Source: Streptomyces sp. TBY4 (GTDB lineage: Bacteria; Actinomycetota; Actinomycetes; Streptomycetales; Streptomycetaceae). From it: DNA of 64,000 nt. The notes below the pieces were generated by a model. That model saw only the letters and a program-made list of their open reading frames with translations. It ran no database searches and was not told the origin of the DNA. The DNA is taken from positions 124,001 to 188,000 of the forward strand of contig NZ_JANAVF010000009.1 in assembly GCF_024213195.1 (NCBI RefSeq). Direction: 5' to 3'. Below, piece by piece: positions 54,574 to 63,605 of the stretch; the stretch's first letter is position 1; each line of letters begins with the position of its first letter. The translations under genes were made by a program, and so were the position numbers.

Positions 54574-54945
54574 CTACGCGTACACGGGCCCCGTGAACTT
54601 CTCGCCCGGGCCCTGCCCCGGCTCGTCCTGCACCAGCGAGGCCTCGCGGAAGGCGAGCTGGAGGGACTTCAGGCCGTCGCGCAGCGGGGCGGCGTGGAAG
54701 GAGCTGATCTCGGTGGCGCTCGCGGTGACCAGGCCCGCCAGGGCGGTGATCAGCTTGCGGGCCTCGTCGAGGTCCTTGTACTCGGAGTCCGGCTTGTCCA
54801 GGCCCAGGTTGACCGCTGCCGCGCTGAGCAGGTGGACGGCCACCGTGGTGATGACCTCGACGGCCGGCACGTCCGCGATGTCGCGGGTCAGGTCGTCGTA
54901 GTCGGGAGAGTCTTGGGGGGAACCGGAGGGCGTCGCGTCAGTCAT
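54574..54945 (-). CDS. DUF1844 domain protein
   Basis: 123 residues from ATG 54945; a GTG at 54954 is in frame. The core, VEVITTVAVHLLSAAAVNLG then LDEARKLITALAGLVTA, is the DUF1844 helix pair. Its function is not known. TATCGT seven bases before the ATG suggests a leaderless mRNA. It is divergent from infC, a position that I recall as conserved in Streptomyces. Confidence 0.88.
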   Translation of the reverse strand: MTDATPSGSPQDSPDYDDLTRDIADVPAVEVITTVAVHLLSAAAVNLGLDKPDSEYKDLDEARKLITALAGLVTASATEISSFHAAPLRDGLKSLQLAFREASLVQDEPGQGPGEKFTGPVYA

Positions 54946-55293
54946 GTGCCACACGATATGCCGTGCGGCGGGCTTGCAACGCGGGTGCTAGTATGTACTT
55001 CGACCGGCCGGACACTTATGTGCCCGGCCCACAAGTGGAGGCTCCGATTCTCCCACCCAGCCGCCCTCACGGGAGGCGGGTCACCGGTCAGGCGGTATCC
55101 ATCGTTCCGTACGGACGATGGAAAGCTGCCCGATTTTGCGCCCCGCGGTTCGCACGCGACGGTGCTCCGGTTGTATTGGAGCCCTCGTCTGTGCCCGGCG
55201 GGGCTTCTTTGTATGTTCCGCCGCGGTCGGTCTGACGGAAAAACGTCAGCGGCTGTCCTCCAGGCAGCCGTGTGGTGCTACCGAGGAGGATCC
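54946..55293 (+). promoter_or_regulatory. Promoter and structured 5' leader of infC-rpmI-rplT
   Basis: 348 bases without a gene. TAGTAT (54989-54994) is a good -10 box. The leader then folds into two units. The first is a hairpin TCCATCG...CGATGGA with an inner TCCG/CGGA (55098-55122). The second is a domain closed by GCCCCGC (55140-55146) and GCGGGGC (55198-55204) with an inner GCTCC/GGAGC stem, directly followed by TTCTTTGTATGTT. The second looks like an attenuator. The infC frame is open throughout, but similarity to IF3 begins only near 55270. Confidence 0.65.
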
Positions 55294-56031
55294 ATCAGCA
55301 CCGAGCCCCGCATCAACGACCGGATTCGCGTTCCCGAGGTTCGACTCGTCGGCCCGAGCGGCGAGCAGGTCGGCATCGTGCCGCTTGCGAAGGCGCTTGA
55401 GCTCGCGCAGGAGTACGACCTCGACCTGGTCGAGGTCGCGGCGTCCGCACGCCCGCCGGTCTGCAAGCTCATGGACTACGGCAAGTTCAAGTACGAGTCG
55501 GCCATGAAGGCCCGTGAGGCGCGCAAGAACCAGGCGCACACGGTCATCAAGGAAATGAAGCTCCGGCCGAAGATCGACCCGCACGACTATGACACCAAGA
55601 AGGGTCACGTCGTTCGGTTCCTCAAGCAGGGCGACAAGGTCAAGATCACGATCATGTTCCGCGGTCGCGAGCAGTCCAGGCCGGAACTCGGCTACCGACT
55701 GCTGCAGCGTCTGGCTTCGGACGTCGAGGAGCTCGGCTTCATCGAGTCGAACCCGAAGCAGGACGGCCGAAACATGATCATGGTTCTCGGTCCGCACAAG
55801 AAGAAGACCGAGGCGATGGCCGAGGCCCGCGAGGCGCAGGCCGCCCGCAAGGCCGAGCGCCAGGGTGTCGCTGTCTCCGACGGCGATGCCGCCGCCGAGG
55901 ACGCCGCGCTGGAGGCCGAGAACGCCGCCGTCGAGGCCGCTTCCGACGAGGCTGACGCCTCGGACGAGGCTCCTGCCGGGGCCGGCTCCGACGAGGCAGC
56001 CGCCTCGGACGAGGCTTCTGCCCAGGCCTGA
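55294..56031 (+). CDS. infC: Translation initiation factor IF-3 (probable ATC start)
   Basis: 245 residues if started at ATC 55294, which stands four bases after GAGGAGGA, the best ribosome site in reach. The in-frame GTG at 55270 (adding eight residues) has none. IF3 domains: N-domain RINDRIRVPEVRLVGPSG to about residue 75, lysine-rich linker (KAREARKNQAHTVIKEMKL), C-domain (KGHVVRFLKQGDKVKITIMF) to about 175. An acidic Ala/Ser/Glu tail with repeated ASDEA units (about 195-245) is an actinobacterial extension. It prevents premature 50S joining and checks the start codon. A rare start codon is the classic means of IF3 self-control. Confidence 0.93.
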   Translation: MSTEPRINDRIRVPEVRLVGPSGEQVGIVPLAKALELAQEYDLDLVEVAASARPPVCKLMDYGKFKYESAMKAREARKNQAHTVIKEMKLRPKIDPHDYDTKKGHVVRFLKQGDKVKITIMFRGREQSRPELGYRLLQRLASDVEELGFIESNPKQDGRNMIMVLGPHKKKTEAMAEAREAQAARKAERQGVAVSDGDAAAEDAALEAENAAVEAASDEADASDEAPAGAGSDEAAASDEASAQA

Positions 56032-56135
56032 TTCCGAGGCAGCCCGTCTCGGATCACCGATACAACATGACGCTCCCGCGAGCCGGCCCCCACCAGGGCC
56101 GGTGGGGGCGCCACCGACGAGGAGATAACGGCGCT

Positions 56136-56330
56136 ATGCCGAAGAACAAGACGCACTCCGGGACCAAGAAGCGCTTCAAGATCACCGGCTCCGGCAAGGT
56201 GCTCCGCGAGCGCGCCGGCAAGCGCCACCTGCTCGAGCACAAGTCGTCCCGTGTTACCCGCCGCCTTTCCGGCACCGCGGAGATGGCTCCCGGCGACACC
56301 GCGAAGATCAAGAAGCTTCTCGGCAAGTGA
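56136..56330 (+). CDS. rpmI: 50S ribosomal protein L35
   Basis: 64 residues: MPKNKTHSGTKKRFKITGSG through HLLEHKSSRVTRRLSG to the KKLLGK end, a full match to bL35. ATG 56136 with GAGGAGATAACGG upstream. Middle gene of the infC-rpmI-rplT operon; its stop codon lies in the base of a hairpin (56328-56367). Confidence 0.98.
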   Translation: MPKNKTHSGTKKRFKITGSGKVLRERAGKRHLLEHKSSRVTRRLSGTAEMAPGDTAKIKKLLGK

Positions 56331-56367
56331 CGTCCTCCGCTCCCCTTCCGGGAGCGGGAGCACGTCA
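56328..56367 (+). promoter_or_regulatory. Hairpin between rpmI and rplT
   Basis: TGACGT (56328-56333) pairs with ACGTCA (56362-56367), closing a CTCCGCTCCC/GGGAGCGGGAG stem with one bulge. The rpmI stop TGA is part of the outer stem. There is no T run, so processing or L20-type feedback is more likely than termination. Confidence 0.5.
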
Positions 56368-56433
56368 AGACCGGGACCCCATCGAATTCGGGCCGTGTGA
56401 AGACAACCGCGGCCCCGCTACAAGGAGTACAAA

Positions 56434-56820
56434 GTGGCACGCGTCAAGCGGGCAGTAAACGCGCACAAGAAGCGCCGGGCAATCCTCGAGGCGGCCAAGG
56501 GCTACCGCGGTCAGCGTTCGCGCCTGTACCGCAAGGCCAAGGAGCAGGTCACCCACTCCCTGGTCTACAACTTCAACGACCGCAAGAAGCGCAAGGGCGA
56601 CTTCCGTCGTCTCTGGATCCAGCGCATCAACGCGGCTGCCCGTCAGAACGGCATGACGTACAACCGCCTCATCCAGGGTCTGAACGCCGCCAACATCGAG
56701 GTGGACCGCAAGATCCTCGCCGAGCTGGCCGTCAACGACCCCAACGCGTTCGCCGCGCTGGTCGAGGTCGCGCAGAAGGCCCTCCCGGCCGACGTCAACG
56801 CCCCGAAGGTCGCTGCCTAA
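56434..56820 (+). CDS. rplT: 50S ribosomal protein L20
   Basis: 128 residues, GTG start with CAAGGAG upstream. Basic N-terminal tail (ARVKRAVNAHKKRRAILEAA) that binds 23S rRNA, then the globular QRINAAARQNGMTYNRLIQG region. It also represses its own operon in several bacteria by binding mRNA. The structured DNA before infC and before rplT is consistent with such control. A strong terminator follows. Confidence 0.98.
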   Translation: MARVKRAVNAHKKRRAILEAAKGYRGQRSRLYRKAKEQVTHSLVYNFNDRKKRKGDFRRLWIQRINAAARQNGMTYNRLIQGLNAANIEVDRKILAELAVNDPNAFAALVEVAQKALPADVNAPKVAA

Positions 56821-56860
56821 GCAGTACGCCTTCAAGGCCGCAGTAACCGCAGTACTTTGC

Positions 56861-56893
56861 CCGGACCCGCAGGCCTCGCGCCTGCGGGTCCGG
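56861..56893 (+). terminator. Terminator after rplT
   Basis: CCGGACCCGCAGG (56861-56873) and CCTGCGGGTCCGG (56881-56893), a perfect 13-base stem with a seven-base loop. Confidence 0.88.
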
Positions 56894-56955
56894 TGCGTTG
56901 ATCACCGAGTTCGACTGAGTTCCACCCGCTGTACGTACGGAAGCGAGCCGACCGC

Positions 56956-57816
<861 letters not shown>

Positions 57817-57872
57817 TAATGTGGCGGCCCGGGGGGCCCACTGCGCTACTCGGAGATGTGGGGTACGGGGAC

Positions 57873-59117
57873 ATGACCGTCGGTACGAACAGCTCGCCAG
57901 GGGCCGCCAAGGCGGCCGGCGCACCGGTCCTGGCCGCCGTGTCCCCGCCGGCCGCACCCGCCGCCCGGGTGCCCGTGCAGCAGCCTCAGGGAGCCCACGG
58001 GCCCGCCGCTGCACCTGCCCCCGGGTACGACGGGCTGGACGGGCTCGACGCGCTCGGGATCGACCCCGACGACCTGCCCGACGGGCTGGTGATCGCCGAC
58101 GCCACCGGCCGGGTCATCTGCTTCAACTCCGCCGCCGCACGGATCACCGCCCTCGTGGCCGGCGAGGCCCTCGGCCTCGGCATCGAGAGCGCCCTCCCGC
58201 TGGAGGACCTCGAAGGCCGCCGCTGGTGGGCGCTGACCGACCCCTACGGAGGCCTCGCCACCCGGCGCGGACAGCCCGAGCGCAACCTGCTGCTCCCCGG
58301 CGGCCGCGAGGTGCTGGTCTCCGCCCGGTACGTGCGCACCCACCCCAGGGGCCCGGTGCGCCGGCTGGTGGTCACCCTGCGCGGCACCGAGGCCCGGCGG
58401 CGCACCGAGCGCAGCCACGCCGAGCTGATCGCGACCGTCGCGCACGAGCTGCGCTCCCCGCTCACCTCCGTCAAGGGGTTCACGGCGACCCTGCTCGCCA
58501 AGTGGGAGCGGTTCACCGACGACCAGAAGCGGCTGATGCTGGAGACCGTCGACGCCGACGCCAACCGCGTCACCCGGCTCATCGCCGAACTCCTGGACAT
58601 CTCCCGCATCGACTCGGGCCGCCTGGAGGTGCGCCGCCAGCCGGTCGACATCTGCACGGCCGTGGGACGCCACGTCCAGGCGCTCACGGCGAACGGGCAG
58701 GCCCCGGAGCGGTTCCTCGTCAGCGTGAGCCGGCCGCTGCCCGACCTGTGGGCGGACCCGGACAAGATCGACCAGATCCTGGGCAACCTGCTCGAAAATG
58801 CGGTGCGCCACGGCGAGGGAACCGTCACCATCGACGTGACGCCGACCAGCTTCGCGAACGCCGCGGGGAAGACCGAGAAGGGAACCGCCGTCACCGTGAC
58901 CGATGAGGGCCCCGGTATCCCCGAAGAGTCGATGAAGCGCGTCTTCACCCGCTTCTGGCGCGGCAGCAAGCGCGGCGGCACCGGCCTGGGCCTCTACATC
59001 GTCAAGGGCATCGTCGAAGCCCACGGCGGCACCATCACGGTCGGCCGCGGCCCCGGCGGCGGCGCCGAGTTCCGATTTATCCTGCCCGTCGGCGCCCCGG
59101 CCTACCTCACGCAGTAA
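57873..59117 (+). CDS. PAS-domain sensor histidine kinase (soluble type)
   Basis: 414 residues. The first 55 residues are Ala/Pro-rich. The PAS domain (about 67-175) begins DGLVIADATGRVICFNSAAA. HisKA has phospho-His in IATVAHELRSPLTSVKGF. HATPase boxes: N NLLENAVRHG, G1 VTDEGPGIPEE, F VFTRFWRG, G2 GTGLGLYIVKGIVEAHGG. No membrane segment is visible, so it senses inside the cell. No response regulator is adjacent; the orphan regulator at 7538 is far away and of a different class. It lies 56 bases after the methyltransferase. Confidence 0.93.
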   Translation: MTVGTNSSPGAAKAAGAPVLAAVSPPAAPAARVPVQQPQGAHGPAAAPAPGYDGLDGLDALGIDPDDLPDGLVIADATGRVICFNSAAARITALVAGEALGLGIESALPLEDLEGRRWWALTDPYGGLATRRGQPERNLLLPGGREVLVSARYVRTHPRGPVRRLVVTLRGTEARRRTERSHAELIATVAHELRSPLTSVKGFTATLLAKWERFTDDQKRLMLETVDADANRVTRLIAELLDISRIDSGRLEVRRQPVDICTAVGRHVQALTANGQAPERFLVSVSRPLPDLWADPDKIDQILGNLLENAVRHGEGTVTIDVTPTSFANAAGKTEKGTAVTVTDEGPGIPEESMKRVFTRFWRGSKRGGTGLGLYIVKGIVEAHGGTITVGRGPGGGAEFRFILPVGAPAYLTQ

Positions 59118-59173
59118 CCCTGCGGAGCGTCTCGCCAGGCGGCCCGACGGGCTCCTTCACCCCCAGCGACCTT

Positions 59174-59209
59174 TAGACTCGACCTTTGGCACCTTTGTGT
59201 CCTTGTGCC
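59174..59209 (+). promoter_or_regulatory. Promoter and small leader hairpin of pheST
   Basis: TAGACT (59174-59179) is a likely -10 box. GGCAC...GTGCC (about 59188-59209) can form a hairpin early in the transcript. I see no T-box and no Phe-rich leader peptide. Confidence 0.4.
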
Positions 59210-59270
59210 GAGCGCGTCCTGCGCGTCGCGCGGGGGACCCACCAGCCAGCCATCGGAAGTACGGGAAGAG

Positions 59271-60398
59271 ATGTCGGCACCGAACAAGTCGTACGACCCT
59301 GTCGAGGTCGAGGCACTGAAACCGGAAGAGATCGAGCGCATGCGGGACGAGGCGCTCGCCGCCTTCGCCGCCGCCGGCGACCTCGACGAGCTTCGCGAGG
59401 CGAAGACCGCGCACATGGGCGACCGCTCGCCCCTGGCGCTCGCCAACCGCGAGATCGGCGCGCTGCCCCCGCAGGCCAAGGCCGCGGCGGGCAAGATCGT
59501 GGGCCAGGCCCGCGGCGCCGTGAACAAGGCGTTCGGGGCCCGCACGGTCGCGCTCGAAGCCGAGCGCGACGAGCGGGTGCTGGTCGAGGAGGCGGTGGAC
59601 GTCACGCTGCCCTACGACCGCGTGCCCGCCGGCGCCCGGCACCCCCTGACCACGCTGATGGACCGCATCGCGGACATCTTCGTGGCCATGGGGTACGAGG
59701 TCGCGGAGGGCCCCGAGGTCGAGGCGGAGTGGTTCAACTTCGACGCCCTCAACTTCACGCCCGACCACCCCGCGCGCCAGATGCAGGACACCTTCTTCGT
59801 CAAGGGCCCCGAGGGCACCGAGGGCGACGAGTCCGGAGTCGTGCTGCGCACCCACACCTCCCCGGTGCAGGCGCGCTCGCTGCTGGAGCGCAAGCCCCCC
59901 GTCTACATCGTGTGCCCGGGGCGGGTGTACCGCACCGACGAGCTCGACGCGACGCACACCCCGGTCTTCCACCAGGTCGAGCTGCTCGCCGTGGACGAGG
60001 GCCTGACCATGGCGGACCTCAAGGGCACCATGGACCACATGGTCCAGGAGCTGTTCGGCGAGGGCACCACCACGCGCCTGCGCCCGCACTTCTTCCCCTT
60101 CACCGAGCCGTCCGCCGAGATGGACATGCAGTGCTACGTGTGCCGCGGCGCGTCGGTGGGCAACCCCGACCGCCCCTGCCGCACCTGCTCCAGCGAGGGC
60201 TGGATCGAGCTCGGCGGCTGCGGCATGGTCAACCCGAAGGTGCTCATCGCCTGCGGCGTCGACCCGGAGAAGTACAGCGGGTTCGCCTTCGGCTTCGGCA
60301 TCGAGCGGATGCTGATGTTCCGCCACAACGTAGAAGACATGCGAGACATGGTCGAGGGTGACGTTCGTTTCACCCGGCCGTTCGGGAGTGAGATCTGA
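59271..60398 (+). CDS. pheS: Phenylalanyl-tRNA synthetase alpha subunit
   Basis: 375 residues, ATG 59271 with GGGAAGAG upstream. N-terminal coiled-coil arm (about 15-95), then the class II catalytic core: motif 2 region VLRTHTSPVQARSL and CPGRVYRTDELDATHTPVFH, and motif 3 GFGIERMLMFRHN. Residues YVCRGASVGNPDRPCRTCSS add a zinc-like cysteine group found in actinobacterial PheS. It works as an alpha2beta2 enzyme with PheT, whose start overlaps the stop by one base. Confidence 0.98.
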   Translation: MSAPNKSYDPVEVEALKPEEIERMRDEALAAFAAAGDLDELREAKTAHMGDRSPLALANREIGALPPQAKAAAGKIVGQARGAVNKAFGARTVALEAERDERVLVEEAVDVTLPYDRVPAGARHPLTTLMDRIADIFVAMGYEVAEGPEVEAEWFNFDALNFTPDHPARQMQDTFFVKGPEGTEGDESGVVLRTHTSPVQARSLLERKPPVYIVCPGRVYRTDELDATHTPVFHQVELLAVDEGLTMADLKGTMDHMVQELFGEGTTTRLRPHFFPFTEPSAEMDMQCYVCRGASVGNPDRPCRTCSSEGWIELGGCGMVNPKVLIACGVDPEKYSGFAFGFGIERMLMFRHNVEDMRDMVEGDVRFTRPFGSEI

Positions 60399-62926
60399 TG
60401 CGCGTCCCGCTTTCTTGGCTGCGGGAGTACGTCGACCTCCCCGCGGGTGAAACCGGTCGCGACGTCGCGGCCAAGCTCGTCGACGCCGGCCTGGAGGTCG
60501 AGACCGTCGAGCAGCTCGGCGGCGGGCTCAAGGGCCCGCTCGTCGTCGGCCAGGTGCTGACCATCGAGGAGCTCGAGGGCTTCCGCAAGCCGATCCGCTT
60601 CTGCACGGTGGACGTCGGCTCGGCCAACGGCACCGGCGAGCCGCAGGAGATCGTCTGCGGCGCCCGGAACTTCTCCGTCGGCGACAAGGTCGTCGTGGTC
60701 CTGCCGGGTGCGGTGCTGCCCGGCGACTTCGCGATCGCCGCGCGCGAGACGTACGGCCGCACCTCGCACGGCATGATCTGCTCCGGCGACGAGCTGGGCA
60801 TGGGCGACGACGGCACGCACGGCATCATCGTGCTGCCGCACGAGCACGAGGCCGGCACCGACGCGATCAAGCTCCTGGAGCTGGTCGACGAGGTCCTCGA
60901 CATCGACATCACCCCGGACCGCGGCTACTGCATGTCCATGCGCGGTGTGGCCCGCGAGGCCGCCACCGCGTACGGCCTGCCGCTGCGCGACCCGGCGCTG
61001 CTCGACGTGCCCGCGCCGAACTCGTACGGCTACGCCGTCAAGATCGACGACCCGCAGGGCTGCGACCGCTTCACCGCGCGCACGGTGACCGGCCTCGACC
61101 CCGAGGCGCGCTCCCCGATCTGGCTCACGCGCCGCCTCCAGAAGGCGGGCATGCGCCCGATCTCGCTCGCCGTCGACATCACCAACTACGTGATGCTCGA
61201 GCTCGGCCAGCCGCTGCACGCCTACGACCGCTCGCGGATCGACGGCGCCATCGGCGTCCGCCGGGCCGAGCAGGGCGAGAAGTTCACCACCCTGGACGGG
61301 GTCAAGCGCACGCTCGACGCCGAGGACCTGGTGATCACCGACAACAGCGGCCCGATCGGGCTCGCCGGTGTCATGGGCGGCGCCAACACCGAGATCGCCG
61401 ACTCCGTCACCGACCCGGAAACCGGCGCCGTCACCGGCACCACCGACGTGGTCGTGGAGGCCGCGCACTTCGACTCCGTGTCGATCTCGCGCACCGCCCG
61501 CCGCCTCAAGCTGTCCTCCGAGGCCTCCAAGCGCTTCGAGCGCGGCGTCGACCCGCAGGCGGCCGCCGCTGCCGCGCAGCGCACCGTCGACCTGCTCGTG
61601 CTGCTCGCGGGCGGCACCGCCGAGGCCGGCGTCACCGAGCTCACCGCCCCGGGAGCCCCGCGCACCATCGCGATGAGCGCGGACCACCCCGACAAGGTCG
61701 CGGGCATGGACTACGGCCGGGAGACCGTCGTACGCCGCCTGCAGGAGGTCGGCTGCGACGTCTACGGCCAGGACGAGCTCGTCGTCACCACTCCCTCGTG
61801 GCGGCCCGACCTCGCCGAGCCCAACGACCTCGCCGAGGAAGTCATCCGGCTGGAGGGCTACGGGAACCTCCCCTCCACCCTCCCGCAGGTGCCCTCCGGC
61901 CGCGGTCTGACCGCCCGGCAGCAGCTGCACCGCCGGGTCGGCCGCGCGCTGGCCGGCGCGGGCTACGTCGAGGCGCTCAGCTACCCCTTCATCGGGGAGG
62001 GCGTCTTCGACCAGCTCCAGCTGCCCGCGCACGACGCCTCCCGCCAGGTCGTCAAGCTGGTCAACCCGATCTCCGACGAGGAGCCGGCGCTGCGCACCAC
62101 GCTGCTGCCGGGTCTGCTCGGCGCGCTGCGCCGCAACGACAGCCGGGGCAGCCACGACCTCGCCCTCTTCGAGACCGGCTCGGTCTTCCGGGCCGCCGCG
62201 CAGCCGGGCGTCGCCGTACGCCTCGGCGTCGACCGGCGTCCCACCGACGAGGAGATCGCCACCCTGAACGCGGCCCTGCCCGCGCAGCCGCGCTACGCCG
62301 CGGTCGTGCTGGCCGGAGCCCGCGAGCAGGCCGGCTGGTGGGGCAAGGGCCGTCCGGCCGACTGGGCCGACGCGGTCCAGGCGGCGCGCTCGCTGGCCGT
62401 CGAGGCCGGTGCGGAGCTCGTCGTGCGCCAGGGCCAGTACGGTCCCTGGCACCCGGGCCGCTGCGCCGAGCTGCTGGTCACCCTGGACGGGGTGGAGACG
62501 GTCATCGGCCACGCCGGTGAGCTGCACCCGCGCGTGGTCAAGGCGATGGGCCTGCCGGCCCGCACCAGCGCCATGGAGCTCGACCTCGACCGCCTCGCGG
62601 CGGCCGGCGGCGAGGCCCTCCAGGCGCCCCGGATCTCCTCCTTCCCGGTGGCGACCCAGGACGTCGCGCTGATCGTGGACGCGTCCGTGCCGGCTTCGGC
62701 CGTCGAGGACGCGCTGCACAAGGGCGCCGGTGAACTGCTGGAGTCCCTGCGGCTGTTCGACGTGTTCGAGGGCGAGCAGGTGGGCGAGGGCAAGAAGTCC
62801 CTCGCGTACGCGCTGCGCTTCCGCGCGGCGGACCGGACGCTGACCGCCGAGGAGTCGACGGCTGCGCGTGACGCGGCGGTCGCCCTGGCGGGCGAGCGTA
62901 CCGGGGCGGTCCTGCGCGGCGCGTAG
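60398..62926 (+). CDS. pheT: Phenylalanyl-tRNA synthetase beta subunit
   Basis: 842 residues. tRNA-binding OB domain at about 40-160 (CGARNFSVGDKVVVVLPGAV), B3/B4 editing domain, B5 domain (DYGRETVVRRLQEVGCDVYG), catalytic-like core (LEALSYPFIG-like region near 61966) and C-terminal anticodon-binding FDX-ACB domain (RISSFPVATQDVALIVDASV). Start codon shared with the pheS stop (TGATG), so translation is coupled. Length is normal. A terminator follows at 62953. Confidence 0.98.
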   Translation: MRVPLSWLREYVDLPAGETGRDVAAKLVDAGLEVETVEQLGGGLKGPLVVGQVLTIEELEGFRKPIRFCTVDVGSANGTGEPQEIVCGARNFSVGDKVVVVLPGAVLPGDFAIAARETYGRTSHGMICSGDELGMGDDGTHGIIVLPHEHEAGTDAIKLLELVDEVLDIDITPDRGYCMSMRGVAREAATAYGLPLRDPALLDVPAPNSYGYAVKIDDPQGCDRFTARTVTGLDPEARSPIWLTRRLQKAGMRPISLAVDITNYVMLELGQPLHAYDRSRIDGAIGVRRAEQGEKFTTLDGVKRTLDAEDLVITDNSGPIGLAGVMGGANTEIADSVTDPETGAVTGTTDVVVEAAHFDSVSISRTARRLKLSSEASKRFERGVDPQAAAAAAQRTVDLLVLLAGGTAEAGVTELTAPGAPRTIAMSADHPDKVAGMDYGRETVVRRLQEVGCDVYGQDELVVTTPSWRPDLAEPNDLAEEVIRLEGYGNLPSTLPQVPSGRGLTARQQLHRRVGRALAGAGYVEALSYPFIGEGVFDQLQLPAHDASRQVVKLVNPISDEEPALRTTLLPGLLGALRRNDSRGSHDLALFETGSVFRAAAQPGVAVRLGVDRRPTDEEIATLNAALPAQPRYAAVVLAGAREQAGWWGKGRPADWADAVQAARSLAVEAGAELVVRQGQYGPWHPGRCAELLVTLDGVETVIGHAGELHPRVVKAMGLPARTSAMELDLDRLAAAGGEALQAPRISSFPVATQDVALIVDASVPASAVEDALHKGAGELLESLRLFDVFEGEQVGEGKKSLAYALRFRAADRTLTAEESTAARDAAVALAGERTGAVLRGA

Positions 62927-62952
62927 CCGCTGCCGCCGCTCCTTGCGGCACC

Positions 62953-62988
62953 GAGGGGGTGCATCCCGATCAGGGGGTGCACCCCCTC
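62953..62988 (+). terminator. Terminator after pheT
   Basis: GAGGGGGTGCA (62953-62963) pairs perfectly with TGCACCCCCTC (62978-62988) around a 14-base loop. Confidence 0.85.
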
Positions 62989-63009
62989 ACCCGTACCCGG
63001 GGCCGGGCG

Positions 63010-63185
63010 GCCCTGCGGGGGCTGTCCCCTACCCGCCCTTCGCCCGTTCCCTGGGGCTCCGCCCCAGACCCCGCGCCTCAAGCGCCGGCGAGGCTGGATT
63101 TTTCCAGCCCGTCCGGCGTTTGAGGACCGGGTCCGGGCGGAGCCCGGGGAACGGTGGAAGGGCGGGTAGAGGACCAGCCCCGCAG
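63010..63185. repeat. Interspersed GC-rich repeat, copy C (inverted pair)
   Basis: The left half (63010-63100) runs CCCTGCGGGGGCTGTCCCCT, ACCCGCCCTTCGCCCGTTCC, CTCAAGCGCCGGCGAGGCTGG. It faces a right half (63105-63185) that reads the same on the other strand (CCAGCCCGTCCGGCGTTTGAGG ... GGGCGGGTAGAGGACCAGCCC in shorter pieces). The centre CTGGATTTTTCCAG forms a tight dyad. This is the complete form of the element seen at 41.9 kb and, halved, at 36.1 kb. Confidence 0.8.
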
Positions 63186-63522
63186 GGTCGGGTGGGGGCG
63201 CGGACGTCCGGGCGGCTGGGGCGCGGACGTCCGGGCCGGTAGGGGCGGCCATGCGGCCGGTGACGGGACCACGCGGGCCGGGCCCGGTGGGTGGGCCCGG
63301 CGCGCGCTCGGTCCGGCCCGGCCGGGGCCCGGCGACCAACCAGGACCCGGCGGAGCCGAAGCGCGCCGCCCGCCTGCCGTGGAGTGTCGGGCAGACAACA
63401 GGACGGGCGGCGCGGTTGACGGGTCGTCGCACTGTACGAGGGGGAGCCGACGACCCGGGCTACCTCTTTGGCGAGGCCCTTAAGTGAAGCGCCCGGACGG
63501 CCCTCCGCGGCAGGGTGCGTAT

Positions 63523-63562
63523 CGCATTTATGCGCGTACTCGGTTCACACCCCGTGTGAACC
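63523..63562. promoter_or_regulatory. Two dyads and promoter of the terminal HTH gene
   Basis: CGCAT-TT-ATGCG (63523-63534) and GGTTCACAC-CCC-GTGTGAACC (63542-63562) are perfect. TAGCCT (63573-63578) follows as -10 box. The second dyad covers the expected -35 zone and should block or activate that promoter. Confidence 0.55.
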
Positions 63563-63605
63563 CCGCACCCACTAGCCTGGATGCGACGAGCCCTTGGAGG
63601 GGCCC

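Larger units (their letters stand above)
62927..63605. other. 679-base gap with terminator, repeat copy C and regulator promoter
   Basis: It holds the pheT terminator (62953-62988), the inverted repeat element (63010-63185), a GC-rich stretch with only codon-poor open frames, and then an A/T-richer promoter zone (63520-63600) with two dyads. I find no credible gene in it. Confidence 0.65.

Noticed and set aside
54694..55269. Long N-terminal extension of the infC frame
   Set aside because: The frame is open, but it runs through the promoter and structured leader and antisense to DUF1844. IF3 similarity begins only near the start region.
59118..59270. T-box or Phe-rich leader peptide before pheS
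   Set aside because: No Phe codon run and no T-box-like conserved core; only a small hairpin is visible.
63154..63483. Open frame of 109 codons in the pheT downstream gap
   Set aside because: It begins inside the repeat element and its Gly/Arg/Pro-rich translation matches no protein style. No ribosome site.
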